A DNA stretch of 64,000 nucleotides from Manihot esculenta (GCF_001659605.2 NC_035178.2:8316062-8380061), one strand, 5' to 3'. Shown: positions 25,101 through 36,700, numbered from the stretch's first letter. A program made the numbers and translations. Notes: generated by a model not told the origin, from the letters alone.

Positions 25101-26701
25101 GGACAACGACATAGACAAAAAATGAGACAGCATTGGTGAGGCAAATTTCTTAAACATAGGCACTTGCAGAATTGCCATAACATGAATTCTCAAATTTGAC
25201 AAAGCTGAGTAAATTGTATTATAAAAAAAAATAATTTTAAGACTTCTGAAAATGGCAGCTGATTATATTTCGGGGAGTTTTGATGGAACTCTGAAAGGCA
25301 GCTACTTTATTCATTTGCACACACTAATGTAATTATACATACTACAAAGTGCAAAAGATTACAACAGGACAATAATGGATGCATGATCACTTCTATATTA
25401 ACTTTTCATGATGCTCGTTAAAAGAATCATAATAAAGCTACTGCTCAGCATAGCTCCATAAGAAAAAAGAGTTAGTTAGAGGTTGCACGTCAATGAATTG
25501 TCTGTGATTAACAAACAGAACATTGCAGATCCATGCATACATAACCTTCAGCGTATCATACATTAAGGAAGCACAATTTCAGTATGAGACATGGAATCCA
25601 TTATTATATTTGTTTGATATGCAAGAAAATCATCAAGTAAACTAACTCCTTAGATACCTGTAACTTTGTGACCTGTGCAGACAGGGTTGTTGCTTCTGAC
25701 TGAAGTGTCTGCACTTTCTTCTCCAGCTCATTTGTGTATCGTATCTTTCTCTCCTTTGACCGTGCTGCAGATTGTCTGTTAGCAAGAATCCTGCAATAGA
25801 ACAACGTTTCATAAGAAACCAATGTTCCTAGCTCTCTGTAATCATCCCCTTGATGTTATACTTACAGACAAATGGAAAATGGACTCCCTAAAAAAACAAG
25901 ATTTGCATATGAAGCTCAAGCATTGGATTGGATTAGAAAACTAGTTTTGAGGGGGGCTCACCTATAATCATCACTACAACTCATCTAGCTTCTATTCTAA
26001 AAGAAAACTAGCACAGAAAAAACAAACAATTCATGGTATCAAACCGAATTTTGTTATACCCATAATTTATACTATCATTCAACCAAGAAACTAGCATAAG
26101 AACGATGATGTCCAAATAATGATACATGCAAATAAAAGGGATAAATTAGACAGGAAAGCTCACACCTTTTAGCTCTCTTGGGATCAATCAAAGCAAGCTC
26201 AGCAAGTCTATCAGGACCTGTAGTTTTATTAACGTCATCGACCATAACAGAATCTATGTCAAACGACAACGTAGTAAACCCATCCATCGAATTGCTATGC
26301 CTGTGGTGGACCCTCTTTTCTCCGGCTGCCGTCGCCGCAACTTTCCCGCCAAACTTCTCATCTCCAACGCCAGTCGTAAGGCCCAACCCATCAAAGAAAT
26401 CCGAGTCTACGGACAGGCTCCGGAGGTGGTTGATGGGTTTGGGCTTTGTATCAGGGCCATTGAGAGATGCGGAGTCATCGGATAAGGAGCCACAATCGAC
26501 GGCCAAGGGAAGTGGTGTAGGAGCAGGGAGGTCGAGAGAAGAGAGGTCGAGGTCAGAGGGGTCGAACAGGAGGAGGTCGTCGAACCGGAAGGAGGTGTCG
26601 GAATGGGCCCGTCTGTGGTGGGTCCCACGCTGTGGGGTGTCGGGCATCTGCTCTATGTCCATCGCCATCGGCTGTTTCCCGATATACTTAGCTGGGTCCA
26701 T
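22158..26701 (-). CDS. Group I bZIP transcription factor, VIP1-like
   Basis: Four exons read on the minus strand: 26701-26166, 25790-25658, 22915-22831 and 22417-22158, giving 337 aa. The start ATG at 26701 (MDPAKYIG) is the first in frame; the open frame extends to 26785 only through a GTG. The basic region is at about residues 174-194 ([20 protein letters not shown]). It has Lys where most bZIPs have Arg after NRxSAxxS, a hallmark of group I. Leucine heptads follow at about 201, 208, 215, 222, 229 and 236. The acidic [19 protein letters not shown] segment, [14 protein letters not shown] and HSNSMDGF match the plan of VIP1. Two HxRxxS motifs (Ser34, Ser97), known in VIP1 as phosphorylation-dependent 14-3-3 sites, are intact. 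The C-terminus is Gln/His-rich. VIP1-type proteins are cytosolic until dephosphorylated, then nuclear, in osmotic and touch responses. PosF21/RF2-like relatives are the alternative. Confidence 0.92.
22916..25657 (-). other. Long third intron region of the bZIP gene
   Basis: A 2.7-kb intron lies between the leucine-zipper exons. No coding sequence is seen. It contains a 48-bp sequence duplicated in tandem with a 54-bp period at 23416-23463 and 23470-23517 (core CATCATTATGTACAAAATTA). The duplicate copies look identical, so this is a recent event. Confidence 0.6.
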
Positions 26702-26785
26702 TTCCTCCACCGGCGGCGGTGGTTTGGGTGGTTGGGTGTAGATGTATTTAGAGATTGATTGTTCGGAGGCGTAAGTTGCAGTCAC

Positions 26786-28959
26786 TGAAACACACTGGTT
26801 TATGTTAAGTTCCGTTGACGCATGAATTTGTCAGCGTGACAGGGGCGTGATTGCAACAATCATCCGAAATTTAAAATTTTATATCGAATATAAAGGCAAA
26901 CGAAGGATCAACAATTGAATTGTTTAAAATACTGTTAATTATTTTAATTATAAAGATTTTATTTAAATTTTAAGTGAAATATAATTTTATTATTTAAATT
27001 AATTTTAAATATAGAAAAAAATTTTAAAATATTATAAAAATATTTCAAATTTGTTTAGTAAATAATGTTAAAATATTATTATATGATTTCAACAAAAATT
27101 ATTAAATGTTAAAATTTTACTATTAATTTAAATATTAAATAATTCGGCATTCATAAATTTAATTTCATTAAAGTAAATTTAAAAATTTTTATATTTTATT
27201 TTTTTAATTTTTAATTTTTATTTAATAAAAAAAATTAAATAATTCAAGTAATAAACATTTATCGTGGTTGTGTCATGCACTTGTCGTCCTAACGACTGGT
27301 GGAATATTTGTCGTGGTTGCCTCATTGACCTCTTCTTTTAATGGCGGATGCAAGCTAAACACCGGTGATGCTTGCAAAGGAAATTGAAGATATAATGGTG
27401 GTGGCGGTGTTCTTCATATCATCTTAGGGTTTGAAAATGTGGCTTTAGGGTCCGATTGGATATATGCACGTCCACGGCAGCTGAGATTCGAGCACTTCTT
27501 CATGGTCTTCATATGGCTTGCAATGAGTATAGGCGTTTAATTATCGAAATGGAATTAAAGGCAATTATTGCCCTGCTTTCTTCAGCTGTAGATGCTCACT
27601 CGCGGCTTGAAGGATTTTATGGCAATAATGAATATATCGATCATTTACGATAAAAATCGTAATTATATTTTTATTTTTTTTATAGTTTATATATTTATAA
27701 AAAATATGACACTAAAAAATTTATTTTAATAATGACTTTATTTAGTAAGTTTTTTTTTTCTTTATTTTTTATATATCTATTATTTTTTAATTAAGATATT
27801 AAATTTTTTTTTAAATAAAAATTAGAGTTTGGAAGAATATTATCTAAAAACTCTTAAATTTATTTAAATACACTTATTACCATATTATGTCTGTGAATAC
27901 GATATTGAATTATTAATACTTATTTGTGTTGTCAAAAGTAATTAATTAACCAATATTTCTAAATCACTCATAAAAACATTTATATATTTTATAAAATCAA
28001 ACACTTTCACTATTTGGTGAAATAGAAAGTTAATTCAATAGGAATTTTAATTATATTAATTAAATAATAAAATTAATTATTTATTCAAATTAATATATTT
28101 AAGAAAATATAGAAAAAATCTAAAATTAGAAATACAATAAAATTAATAAAAATTCTACATAAAAATAAATAATAAATATCTACACCGTGAAATATAATGT
28201 GCAATGTACATTAAAAAGACTAGTTATTTATGAGTGGCAAAAAATTGCAAAAACTAAAATTGCCTAAAATGTTCTTAATGTTTTATGTTATTTATAATTA
28301 TATAATCTTTATTATTTAATTAATTTTGGAGTTCATAAATAATTAGAATTATTAATCTAATTGTAGTTAACTTCTACTTAATTCTTGAAAAGAGAATTAT
28401 ACTTAATTTAAAATGACTTTTATAAGAAAAATTAATTAAAATATAATATTCATATTTTTTAAGGAAACCATATGAAAGTTTTATTTAATTTTTTTATAAA
28501 AGAAAAAATCAATTTGATTGAAATCTAAAGTGCTCAAAAATTCTTTTTTTTTTTAAAAAAAATTTTAGAGGCACTTACAAAAAAATTACTCTAAAGTTTG
28601 TTGAATTTTTTAAATAGGATTCTATAATTTAATTTTTGACACAAAAAATTATAGGATTTGAATTCGTTAATAAAATGAGATTTTTTTTATAATATTATTA
28701 ATAAATATTAAAATTAAAATAAATTAATAATTATATTTTAATCTTTAAAATTTTATAAATAGATAATTTAGTCTATATATATTTAAATTTAATTATAGAG
28801 TTTTATTTTATAATAAAATCATCTCTTTCGTTATAATTTATCCTAATATTTTTATACATTGATTACTAAATAGTATAATTTCTTATAAATAAGTACTTAT
28901 TAGTGTTATACAACAATCATACAAAGTAAGCAGTAAGCTGTTACTATAAAATAGAGTTA
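26786..28959. other. AT-rich intergenic DNA
   Basis: Upstream of the bZIP gene about 30 bp of less AT-rich sequence contains CAACGG and TGACAGGGGCGTGA. Beyond about 26880 the sequence is A/T-dominated, apart from the small RNase H-like remnant at 27456-27653. No other feature is supported. Confidence 0.45.
27456..27653 (+). pseudogene. RNase H-like (reverse-transcriptase-like) domain fragment
   Basis: A short open frame (no ATG; it opens at TTG) reads STAAEIRALLHGLHMACNEY followed by LIIEMELKAIIALL. This fits the alpha-helix plus beta-strand core of the plant RVT_3/RNase H-like domain (AEaxALxxGLxxA...xxxExDsxxxixLi). Only about 60 residues remain and the frame ends soon after. It is probably a relic of a LINE or of an RNase H-type domain copied by one. 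Confidence 0.5.
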
Positions 28960-30027
28960 TGTGACAAAAATCTGATAAATCAATACACAATCCCACTCAT
29001 AGAAAAAAAGGTTCGGACGACCATGATGCCCTAGAATCGAGAGAAAAAAATATCCGGCCTCAGGACAGATCGGCTTCAAGTCGAACAGATTCGCCCTCTC
29101 AACTTTAAGGCGAGACTCCATAAGAAAGTTACTGTTAACAGCTATAATCTAGTAAATAGCCTTTACGCTTGCGATCACGAGATTCCCCACTAATTAGCCG
29201 GTGAAAATTCCTTACCCACAAGTCGGCCACATTATTGTTGGATTATTAAAAAATACTATATTTATCCCCCACCTTCTTACAATATAAATGGAGAATAATC
29301 ATAGAGACAAACGTACGCAATTCTCTTGCACAAATACTATCAAGTTATTCATTCACAATTTTCTCTAATTTACTGACTTGAGTGTCGAAGTGGCTGTCGT
29401 GAGCACCCACCACCCCACTTTCTCTGTCTTGCAAGTTTAGCCAATCACCGCACAACTCCGTTCTAGCTAGGGGAGAACATAAATCGGTTTGAACCGAAAA
29501 ACCGAATCGAACCGATCAATTTCGGTTTAATGGTTCGGTTAATCGAAATATTTGGTTCGGTTCGGTTAGTATTTTTCAACTTATTCGGTTTTTAGTTCGG
29601 TTCGGTTTAAACGTGTTAAATAACCGAAAAATCAAAAAACCGATTTTATATATACTTTTATTAATTTTATACGTATTTTTAAATTTTACATAGATTTTTA
29701 TGAATTTTTTAAATACTATCATTATGTATTCAGACAATATTTATTGGTAAATTTATGTAAAATATTTATTAAATTATTCTACTGAAATTAAAAGCAGAAA
29801 ATTCAAAAAAAATTACAAATTTCGGTTTGAATCGAACCGAACTGAATCAAACCGATTTTTAACAGTTCGATTCGGTTCGGTTATATTTTTATAATCGGTT
29901 TTTTCGATTTTTAATATTTTTACAATTCAATTTTCGATTTTTTCAGTTCGGTTCGGTTCGGAACCGAACCGACCGATTGCACAGCCCTAGTTCTAGCCAC
30001 ATTTTCATTTTGATTTCAGCAACATCA
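28960..30027 (+). mobile_element. 5' LTR of a gypsy-type relic, interrupted by a hAT element
   Basis: The right part (about 29130-29459 and 29998-30027) matches 34651-34988 closely in order and content. Shared blocks include GTGAAAATTCCTTACCCAC, the TATA-like ACAATATAAATGG, GAAGTGG...CACCACC and the end ATTTTGATTTCAGCAACATCA. The start at TGTGACAAAAATC is chosen from the TG end and is uncertain. The 522-bp hAT copy at 29468-29989 splits it. Confidence 0.55.
29468..29989. mobile_element. hAT-type nonautonomous element with perfect 8-bp target duplication
   Basis: The element begins TAGGGGAGAACATAAATCGG and ends ...CGATTGCACAGCCCTA. It is flanked by the perfect 8-bp repeat GTTCTAGC at 29460-29467 and 29990-29997. 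An 8-bp duplication and TA...TA-ended inverted repeats are hallmarks of the hAT superfamily. Both ends carry long runs of TTCGGTTCGG / CCGAACCGAA subterminal motifs; the core is AT-rich and noncoding (522 bp). Confidence 0.88.
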
Positions 30028-31279
30028 TTTGGTTCCACTGTCGAGAGATCCGTTGAATCCTTTCTGTACATTTGGATTAAAACCTGTCTCTTATTCATTT
30101 TCTCCTAGAAAGAAATCTTTTTTTCCTCTCTCGAAATAACCGATAATTCACGAGTTGCTACTAAGCTTGCTACTGATGAGGATGCTATTATTTCTTCTAG
30201 GAGATGGGAGAAAGTCTTTATTGATACCTCAAGAACTCAGATAGGGGCAATGCAGACGCAGTCTAAAGACAAGTTCAAGTAAGGGGAGTCATCAGACGAC
30301 GCTCCAAAGAGCGTCAATTGGAAGCCGATACAGGCTGCTCAAAGGTATCGGGAAGGATATGAAGAGGATCAAAGGACGAGCCAAAAGTAAGACCAAAAGC
30401 TAAAGAGGCAAGGATGTGGGGGAGACCACAAGAGTTACCTAGTCTTCCGAGAAAGAAATAACTGCAGTAAGTATAAAAATTATACTTTACTAAATGACTC
30501 ATGAACACATATTTTAGTGTGAATCAGAAAAAATGACAAGATAGTTAGATGGTCTCTTAAACTTAACTCTAAAAAAGCTGAAAGGCGAGATAAGACTAAG
30601 TACTGCAGTTTTCATAAAAACCACGAATACACAACGGAGGAGTGCTAACAGTTGAAAGGCGAGATCGAGAGGCTAATAAGAAAAGACACACTTCAGAAGT
30701 TCATCAGAAAGAGTAGAAAAGGTTGATGGTTGGTGCAAGCTAAGAAGAAAAGAAGAAATGATAATATACAACATGTATGTTATACACAAAAAAAAAAAAA
30801 AAAAGAAAGAGAAAAAAAAACACAGGTCAACTTCTCCACTCCATTTCATTGCCAAGAATAAAATATTGTTGTCTTGCTTCTAGTTACAATCTTTTTAAGG
30901 CCCGAGCTCGAGGTGATAATTTTTAAATCACCCCTGACAGTGAACCTTTTGGGGGTTATTCATGAAATTGCAGGAGGACCGAGTATTGATAGGGTGGCAA
31001 TAAGGAGAATATTACAGATGTTCAGCTTCTAGGTCGATATCCGAGTTTTGAAATTGATCAAGTCAGACGATCGAGTCTTTTATTTTATCTTTAGAAAAAT
31101 GTTTGTGATTTATGGAAATATTATAAAACTAATATGCATTCTTCAACCTTCTTTTTTGATAGAAAAATAAGAAATGTTGGATGGATGAAAGCGTGAAGAT
31201 AAGCACAAAAGCTACAAGGCAGGAATCCACCAGGCCATCCTAGCATTAACCTCAATAAAGGGCCACAAGACCATCCGGG
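30028..31279 (+). pseudogene. Gypsy-type gag remnant
   Basis: The stretch follows the 5' LTR. At about 30589-30725 the plus strand reads DKTKYCSFHKNHEYTTEEC, a stop, then QLKGEIERLIRKDTLQKFI. This fits the C-terminal gag segment of plant Ty3/gypsy elements (YCxFHxxHxHxTEEC...LKxEIExLI). Upstream, DEDAIISSRRWEKVFIDTSR is a likely gag piece, and near 30950 a GVIHEIAGGP-like segment resembles sequence following gag. Stops and frameshifts are frequent. No protease, reverse transcriptase or integrase remains. Confidence 0.6.
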
Positions 31280-31572
31280 TAGGGGTGAGCATTCGGTCGG
31301 TTCGGTTCAAAACCGAATCGAATCGAAAAAATCGAAAACTGAATTGTAGTATTTTACACAAACCGAACCGAACTGAATAAGAAGAATAACCGAATTGAAT
31401 CAAACCGATTTGGTTCGGTTCGGTTCGGTCGGTTCAATCGGTCGAACCGATTGAGAACAACCAAGTTGCTTACGGAGAGCCGATGGACTGGAGAGCGACG
31501 ACCGACGCCGACGATTGCGTGGAGGCCGCGAAAAGGCTCTTCTTGCATGCAACACATCAGAAAGCGAAAAAA

Positions 31573-31787
31573 ATATCAACTACACAAAGAAGCAAGTACT
31601 GGGAGAGAGGATTTGGGTTAGAAGCTAGAGAAATTGAAAAAACCTTGGGAGAAAACTACAAATCCACCAGTGACAGAGACATGTCAACAACATAAAGAAG
31701 CAAGTACCGGGAGAGAGGATTTGGGTTAGAAGCTAGAGAAATTGAAAAAACCTTGGGAGAAAACTATAAATCCACCAGTGACAGAGA
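31573..31787. repeat. 108-bp tandem duplication inside the hAT element
   Basis: Two successive units share AAAGAAGCAAGTAC(T/C)GGGAG, GGATTTGGGTTAGAAGCTAG and AATCCACCAGTGACAGAGAC with only a few base differences. Repeats of this kind are not expected in a MITE core; they belong to the element's cargo. Confidence 0.75.
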
Positions 31788-32260
31788 CTCTCTGAGCGCG
31801 ACACTGAGATGAGGAGGAGTCGGCGTTGCTAACTAAGTCGCGACTCGCGCATCCGCAACGTAGTGAAGATCGATGACCCAAGTTAGCCGCGATGGTTAAT
31901 CGGTCGATGTCGAGAGGAGAGTGGAGAGAGAGACTAGAGATGTCGAGAGGAGAGTGGAGAGAGAGACTAGAGATCGATGACCCGAGTTAGCCGCGATGGT
32001 TAATCGGTCGATGTCGGGAGGAGAGTGGAGGTCGGACGGTGGAGGTCGGACGGTGGACAGTGGACTTGCTGGAAGTGGTGGAGCTCAATGCTTAGAGAAG
32101 AGGCACAGGCATGTGTGATGTGAGGCGGCGTGGAATGGATAGCGTGAACTCTCAGCTTTTAGATTTAGGGCAAATATAAGGGTACACTTCAAAATGACGT
32201 AGTATAGGTGATTTCAGTTCGGTTCGGTCTAATCGAAATTTTTGAATCTAAAACCGAACC

Positions 32261-33156
32261 TGTAACGACCCGGAAACCGGTACCCTTCAGGAACGGTCCG
32301 AACCATCACTGGCACTAGGATCCAGCTCGGCTTAAGGCCGCCGGGACCCGTAGTCAGCCAACTATACTCTCTGTGTACCTGATAAATCCCATACATGATA
32401 CAAAATAACTCAACAATCCTGTAAAACTCTGTAGGCTTAACTACTGCTACTCAGATATATCAATCTGAAATGGCCCTCAAGGCCTGTACCAGGGACTACT
32501 ATCTGCTGTGGTCCAGGGAGTAACACAATCTGTAACATATTCCACTGGTATCTCATCGTAGCCATACATTAAGCCTAACTCACACATTTCTTCATCAAGA
32601 AACGTAAAACAGGATTCACGTACAGGGGATGAATCATACATCACACTATAGCAGTGACACTAGGGAAAGCATCAGTCTCTCCTTTTTTTCTCACAAACGT
32701 TCACAATACTTTACCACCCTCAAACCTGTGCCTGGGTGATTAACACTTTGCAGATGAGTCATAGGAGACGTGGCCTAACCTCTGGGAATGATTTGGAGGT
32801 AACACCTGTCCAAAACAGTGACTGAGGAGTGCACAATAGCTGACTGACCAGCTCAGCTTCGGCTGCCGAATCGCATGCAAAACCATGCAACATTCGGGGG
32901 CCGAACTTCACCTTCGGGGGCCGAACATTGGGCACTTTCGGCGGCCGAACTTAACCTTCGGGGGCCGAACATGACAGAAACTCCTTTGGCCAATTCTCCA
33001 CCAAACTCAACCTGTTTCTGAATCAAAAGCTGAAAACATTTTCACAGTGTTTTCACAGTGTAGAAACAACTTCCTTTTACCCTTCGAGAACCTCTGACAT
33101 CTCTGAATTCCACCGGACAGTAGACATTCCGATGTCTGAATCTGCCGGGTATTACA
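32261..33156 (-). mobile_element. 0.9-kb solo LTR nested in the hAT element
   Basis: On the plus strand it runs TGTAACGACCCGGAAACCGG to ...TCTGCCGGGTATTACA, the reverse complement of the 7752-10279 LTR ends. It is flanked by the 5-bp duplication GAACC at 32256-32260 and 33157-33161. The flank GGATCCAGCTCGGCTTAAGG...CGGGACCCG matches the right end of the large LTR, and TTCGG(G/C)GGCCGAA motifs recur inside. At 896 bp it is about a third of the length of the other copy, so it is either internally deleted or a short variant. Confidence 0.82.
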
Positions 33157-33374
33157 GAACCGAACCGAAACCATCGATTTTTTAAAAAATTAAACCCGAA
33201 CCGAACCGAATTAAAAATAAAACCGAACCAAAATTTTAATTCGGTTCAGTTCGGTCGGTTATTTCGGTTTAAACCGAATAGTGCTCACCCCTACATCCGG
33301 GTATCAATCCTGCATAGCAAGGCATCTCATGCCATGTCACAAGGTGGGAATTCGCCAGGCCATGCAGGCGTTAG

Positions 33375-34650
33375 TGTTAGGAAACCCAGAGATTACTGCA
33401 ACCAAAACCGCAGCGGAAAATAAAAATCTTTGTTTTCCTTTCAAGATCCAAGTGCTTCGTTTATTTTAAAAGGAAGGATAAGAGACTAACCTTTAGACTT
33501 GACGAGAAGATACAGTTCTTGACTGATAGTGCTGCTTCTGAAACGAACACCCTCAATAGTATCCACATGAACGTTTCCGTCTAGAGTGCTAGCTCTCTCA
33601 ACGGATGGATAAGCTATGTGCTCCCAATCTGCAACCTAGAAAAACGATCACTCCAAAAAACCTTGCTTACGCGATTCAAAGAAGGTCTTTTATTCATTTT
33701 TCGGTCTTTTCATTTTTTCATACTTCTTTTAGAAAAAGAGTTGTGTTCATAACCAACTATCACAATCTCGCAAATACTCAAATATCTATGTGATAAATCC
33801 TTTTTTTGAAAAAAAAAAATAGAAAAACCTCTTATTTGTAACAGTTACAGATATACTGCAGATCTTTTAAATATTATTATCTTATAATAATAAATAATTA
33901 ATATTAATAATAATAACATCTTTATTATTAATTATACTAATGGGCTTTTAGCCTATTAATATGACATAGCACGTCAACCACTTTTTTTGTGCGTGACCCA
34001 ATAGACTCACATTAATTGGTAATAGACCCAGTCCCACAAGACCCATAAATCATAAGCGGCCTCTAGCAAAATATTATGACTACCCAATTAATATGAGGAT
34101 CTATAGTCCGATAAAACCTAATAAACAGAACATGTATTAATTCTTTTGTCACACGATATCTAATTTGAACATAAGTCTGGTCAATGTCAAACTTATAATG
34201 TTCAAATTTATGATTTCTCAATATCTAAATAGACTGATAAAACCAAATGATATTAATCACACTATCAATTCATTTGAGTATGGTCATACATTTCTCAATC
34301 TTACTTATCAAAGGGTCTAGAAGATATTTCTCTCAAAGAGAAGGACAAATTTTATCTTGATTGTTCAATATCCTCTACATAATTTTTATTATGCTCAATC
34401 ATAACTTTTATGATTATCCGATTAAATACAATGTTTGGTTATGTCAAAACATAACAGTCCTTTTATTGAAAACTATGACAATTTCAAGTTAAAGGATTAA
34501 AACATAACTATCTTGAGATTCATTTATGACAACAACCCATGTAGTGATCTCAATGTGAGTCCATCCAATACTTTGTTCTCTAACAAGTATCTACGATTAT
34601 TAAATTATATCAATATACACATAATTATCTCATGATTATCAATCCAGCAG
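33375..34650. mobile_element. Probable copia-type LTR, boundaries inferred
   Basis: A block starting TGTTAGGAAACCCAGAGATT with ACCGCAGCGGAAAATAAAAA interrupts the gypsy relic before its 3' LTR remnant. Starts of this kind are common in plant copia LTRs. The right edge is set only by where homology to the 5' gypsy LTR resumes (near CCCCTTTATGCC). I found no matching 5-bp target duplication, so the ends may be wrong. Confidence 0.4.
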
Positions 34651-34988
34651 ATCCCCTTTATGCCTGTGATTACGGTATTCCCGACCAATTAACCAGTGAA
34701 AATTCCTTACCCACGAGCTAACTACATCATTGTCGGATTATCAAGAAATATTTTATTTATCCTCACCTTCTTACAGTATAAATGGGAAACGATCACAGAG
34801 ACAAAGGTACGCAATTCTCATGTATATTCTTTTAAATTCTTTATTTACCATTTTTTCTAATTTACTGACCTGAACATCGAAGTGGTTGCCGAAGCAGCCA
34901 CCACCTCACTTTATCTGTCTTGCAGAATTAGCCAATCACAGTACAATTTCATTCCGACCATATCCTCATTTTGATTTCAGCAACATCA
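34651..34988 (+). mobile_element. 3' LTR remnant of the gypsy-type relic
   Basis: It matches the right part of the LTR at 28960-30027: CCAGTGAAAATTCCTTACCC, ACAGTATAAATGG, GGTACGCAATTCTC and the end TTTTGATTTCAGCAACATCA. This copy lacks the hAT element present in the 5' LTR. That shows the hAT insertion came after the retroelement. The left part of this LTR is missing. Confidence 0.6.
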
Positions 34989-35904
34989 CTTATATCTTTT
35001 TACAAATTAATATTGTATGTTTATTAAATTTAATATATTATATTTGACAATAAATCAATAAAATAAAAATTAAATTAAGAATGTTAGCATAATATATATT
35101 TAAATTCAAATCCAAATAATTCTTTTCCGTCTAACTTTTTCTTTTTAATATATTTTTATTTAATTAAGACAAAAAAGGAAATAGAAATTTTTTTATTTAA
35201 TTGCTTTTTAATATATAAGATATTAAAATTTAATAATTAGAGATATTAATTTGTAAATACAAGTATTTATTAATGATAATATTTAGAGGCGAATTTATAA
35301 AAATTAATTTTAATTAAAATATAAATTTTAAATTAAGAAATTATTTTATTAATTAAACAAAACTTGAAAGGTTAAATTTGAAAATATCATAGCTATAATA
35401 TAGATTTTACTAAATATCAAGAAATAAATTGTAATTACCAATAATATTTATTGATATTAAGAAAAAGTCTCATTTTACTAACAGTGTGAAAGTGTGTAAA
35501 TACATGATCATTTTGTTACAAAATAAAATATAAGGTTCTACTTAAAAATATATTAAATTATAGGATAACTTTTTAATTATCTCTTAATTTTAAATTTTAA
35601 AAAATATTATTTATTTTTTATATTATTTAAATTAGTTTTGGAGTTTGTACAAAATTAGAATTCCTTAGACTATCAGTATTTTACTTTTACTTAATTGCTT
35701 AAAATATTCAATTTAATTTAAAATAATTTTTAGAAAAAAATTATTTAAAATATGAAATGCATGTTTTTTATGGAAAATTAAGAAAAAATTATTTTTATGA
35801 CAAATATTCATGTTTTATCTGAAAAAATTATTTAAAACAAATAAATGCCCAGTTTGGTTGAAAATCAAAAGACTAATTTGATTTTCTTTAATTTTATTTT
35901 TTCT
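34989..35904. other. AT-rich intergenic DNA
   Basis: No gene or element ends are seen. A/T tracts dominate. Confidence 0.5.
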
Positions 35905-36700
35905 TTTTGTTTTTTTTGTCAAAGATAAGTTCTATTAATTGAGAGTTTAAATCCATACAAACATAGTAGGCTAATAAATAGAAAATAGGGTAGATACACA
36001 AGTCCAAACAAAGAGAAAATCAAACATAAAAGTTTATAGACTACCAGACCCTAAAAAAAACTTCTTGAAAACCAAAACTCAACAGGCAGTTTTATGAGCC
36101 AAAGAAGACCCGATCTGATAGAGACGGTCACATGGGATTGGACAACTACCGTCTATGATTATTGACCAATCACCAAGTAGCTCATTCTAAAGGCAAGCAA
36201 ACTAAAACACACAAAGAAAAACTACTCCAAGCCAATAAAACTCCCACAAGAGTGCTCGACAAGTTGACAATCTTCAAGAAGGTTTCAAAACGCATCCGTC
36301 ATAAAAGAGCAAGATTTGGATCAAGGGAACATCGGGCGGAAGTAGAGCTCCTTAAGCACATCTGACTCTTGAGAGACTAGGAATTGAGAACAAGCGGCGC
36401 CAAAAATGTCTCAAAGAGGCACCGCCCCTAAAATACAAATTTGATGCTCTTCATCATCTCCAATAAGACCCCAATAACACATGTAAGCCTCTTAAAAGTT
36501 GTTCTTTGTGGCCATGCTTAGAGGGCAATAAATCACAGACCCCAATAACACATGCCAACTCTCTGAAAATTTCTTCAGAGCCCCTGAACATTCACTGCCC
36601 AGAGCTCCAAAAATGAAGCTTCAAGGCCTTCATGATCTTCATGCTCATCATATTTAACTTATGCAAGATCATCTTGTTCTGCAACATCAAGGTTTTCTGG
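35905..36700 (-). mobile_element. Possible LINE 3' remnant (minus strand)
   Basis: A block of higher GC than its surroundings starts after a T-rich stretch. On the minus strand its left end would read ...AATAGAACTTATCTTTGACAAAAAAAACAAAAAG, like a LINE 3' end with a tail. An internal direct repeat of GACCCCAATAACACATG occurs near 36470 and 36539. No reverse transcriptase frame is left; the call rests on composition and tail only. Confidence 0.3.

Larger units (their letters stand above)
31280..33293. mobile_element. hAT-type element with GC-rich cargo and a nested LTR
   Basis: Terminal inverted repeats TAGGGGTGAGCATTCGGTCG and ...CCGAATAGTGCTCACCCCTA are flanked by the perfect 8-bp repeat CATCCGGG (31272-31279 and 33294-33301). 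Without the nested 0.9-kb LTR the element is about 1.1 kb, twice the size of its relative at 29468. The extra length is a GC-rich segment (about 31480-32160) unlike the AT core of other copies. It contains a 108-bp tandem duplication (31573-31680/31681-31787) and a compound GAGAGGAGAGTGG repeat (about 31900-32050). No transposase is seen. Confidence 0.88.

Noticed and set aside
26178..26741. 187-aa open frame on the plus strand
   Set aside because: It is antisense to exon 1 of the bZIP gene, whose codon pattern and protein motifs are clear. The antisense frame has no recognisable domain.
31280..33293. Interpretation as a TA-duplicating (Stowaway/mariner-like) MITE
   Set aside because: The flanking CATCCGGG repeat is a perfect 8-mer outside TAGGG...CCCTA, and the relative at 29468 has its own perfect 8-mer, so hAT fits better than a TA duplication.
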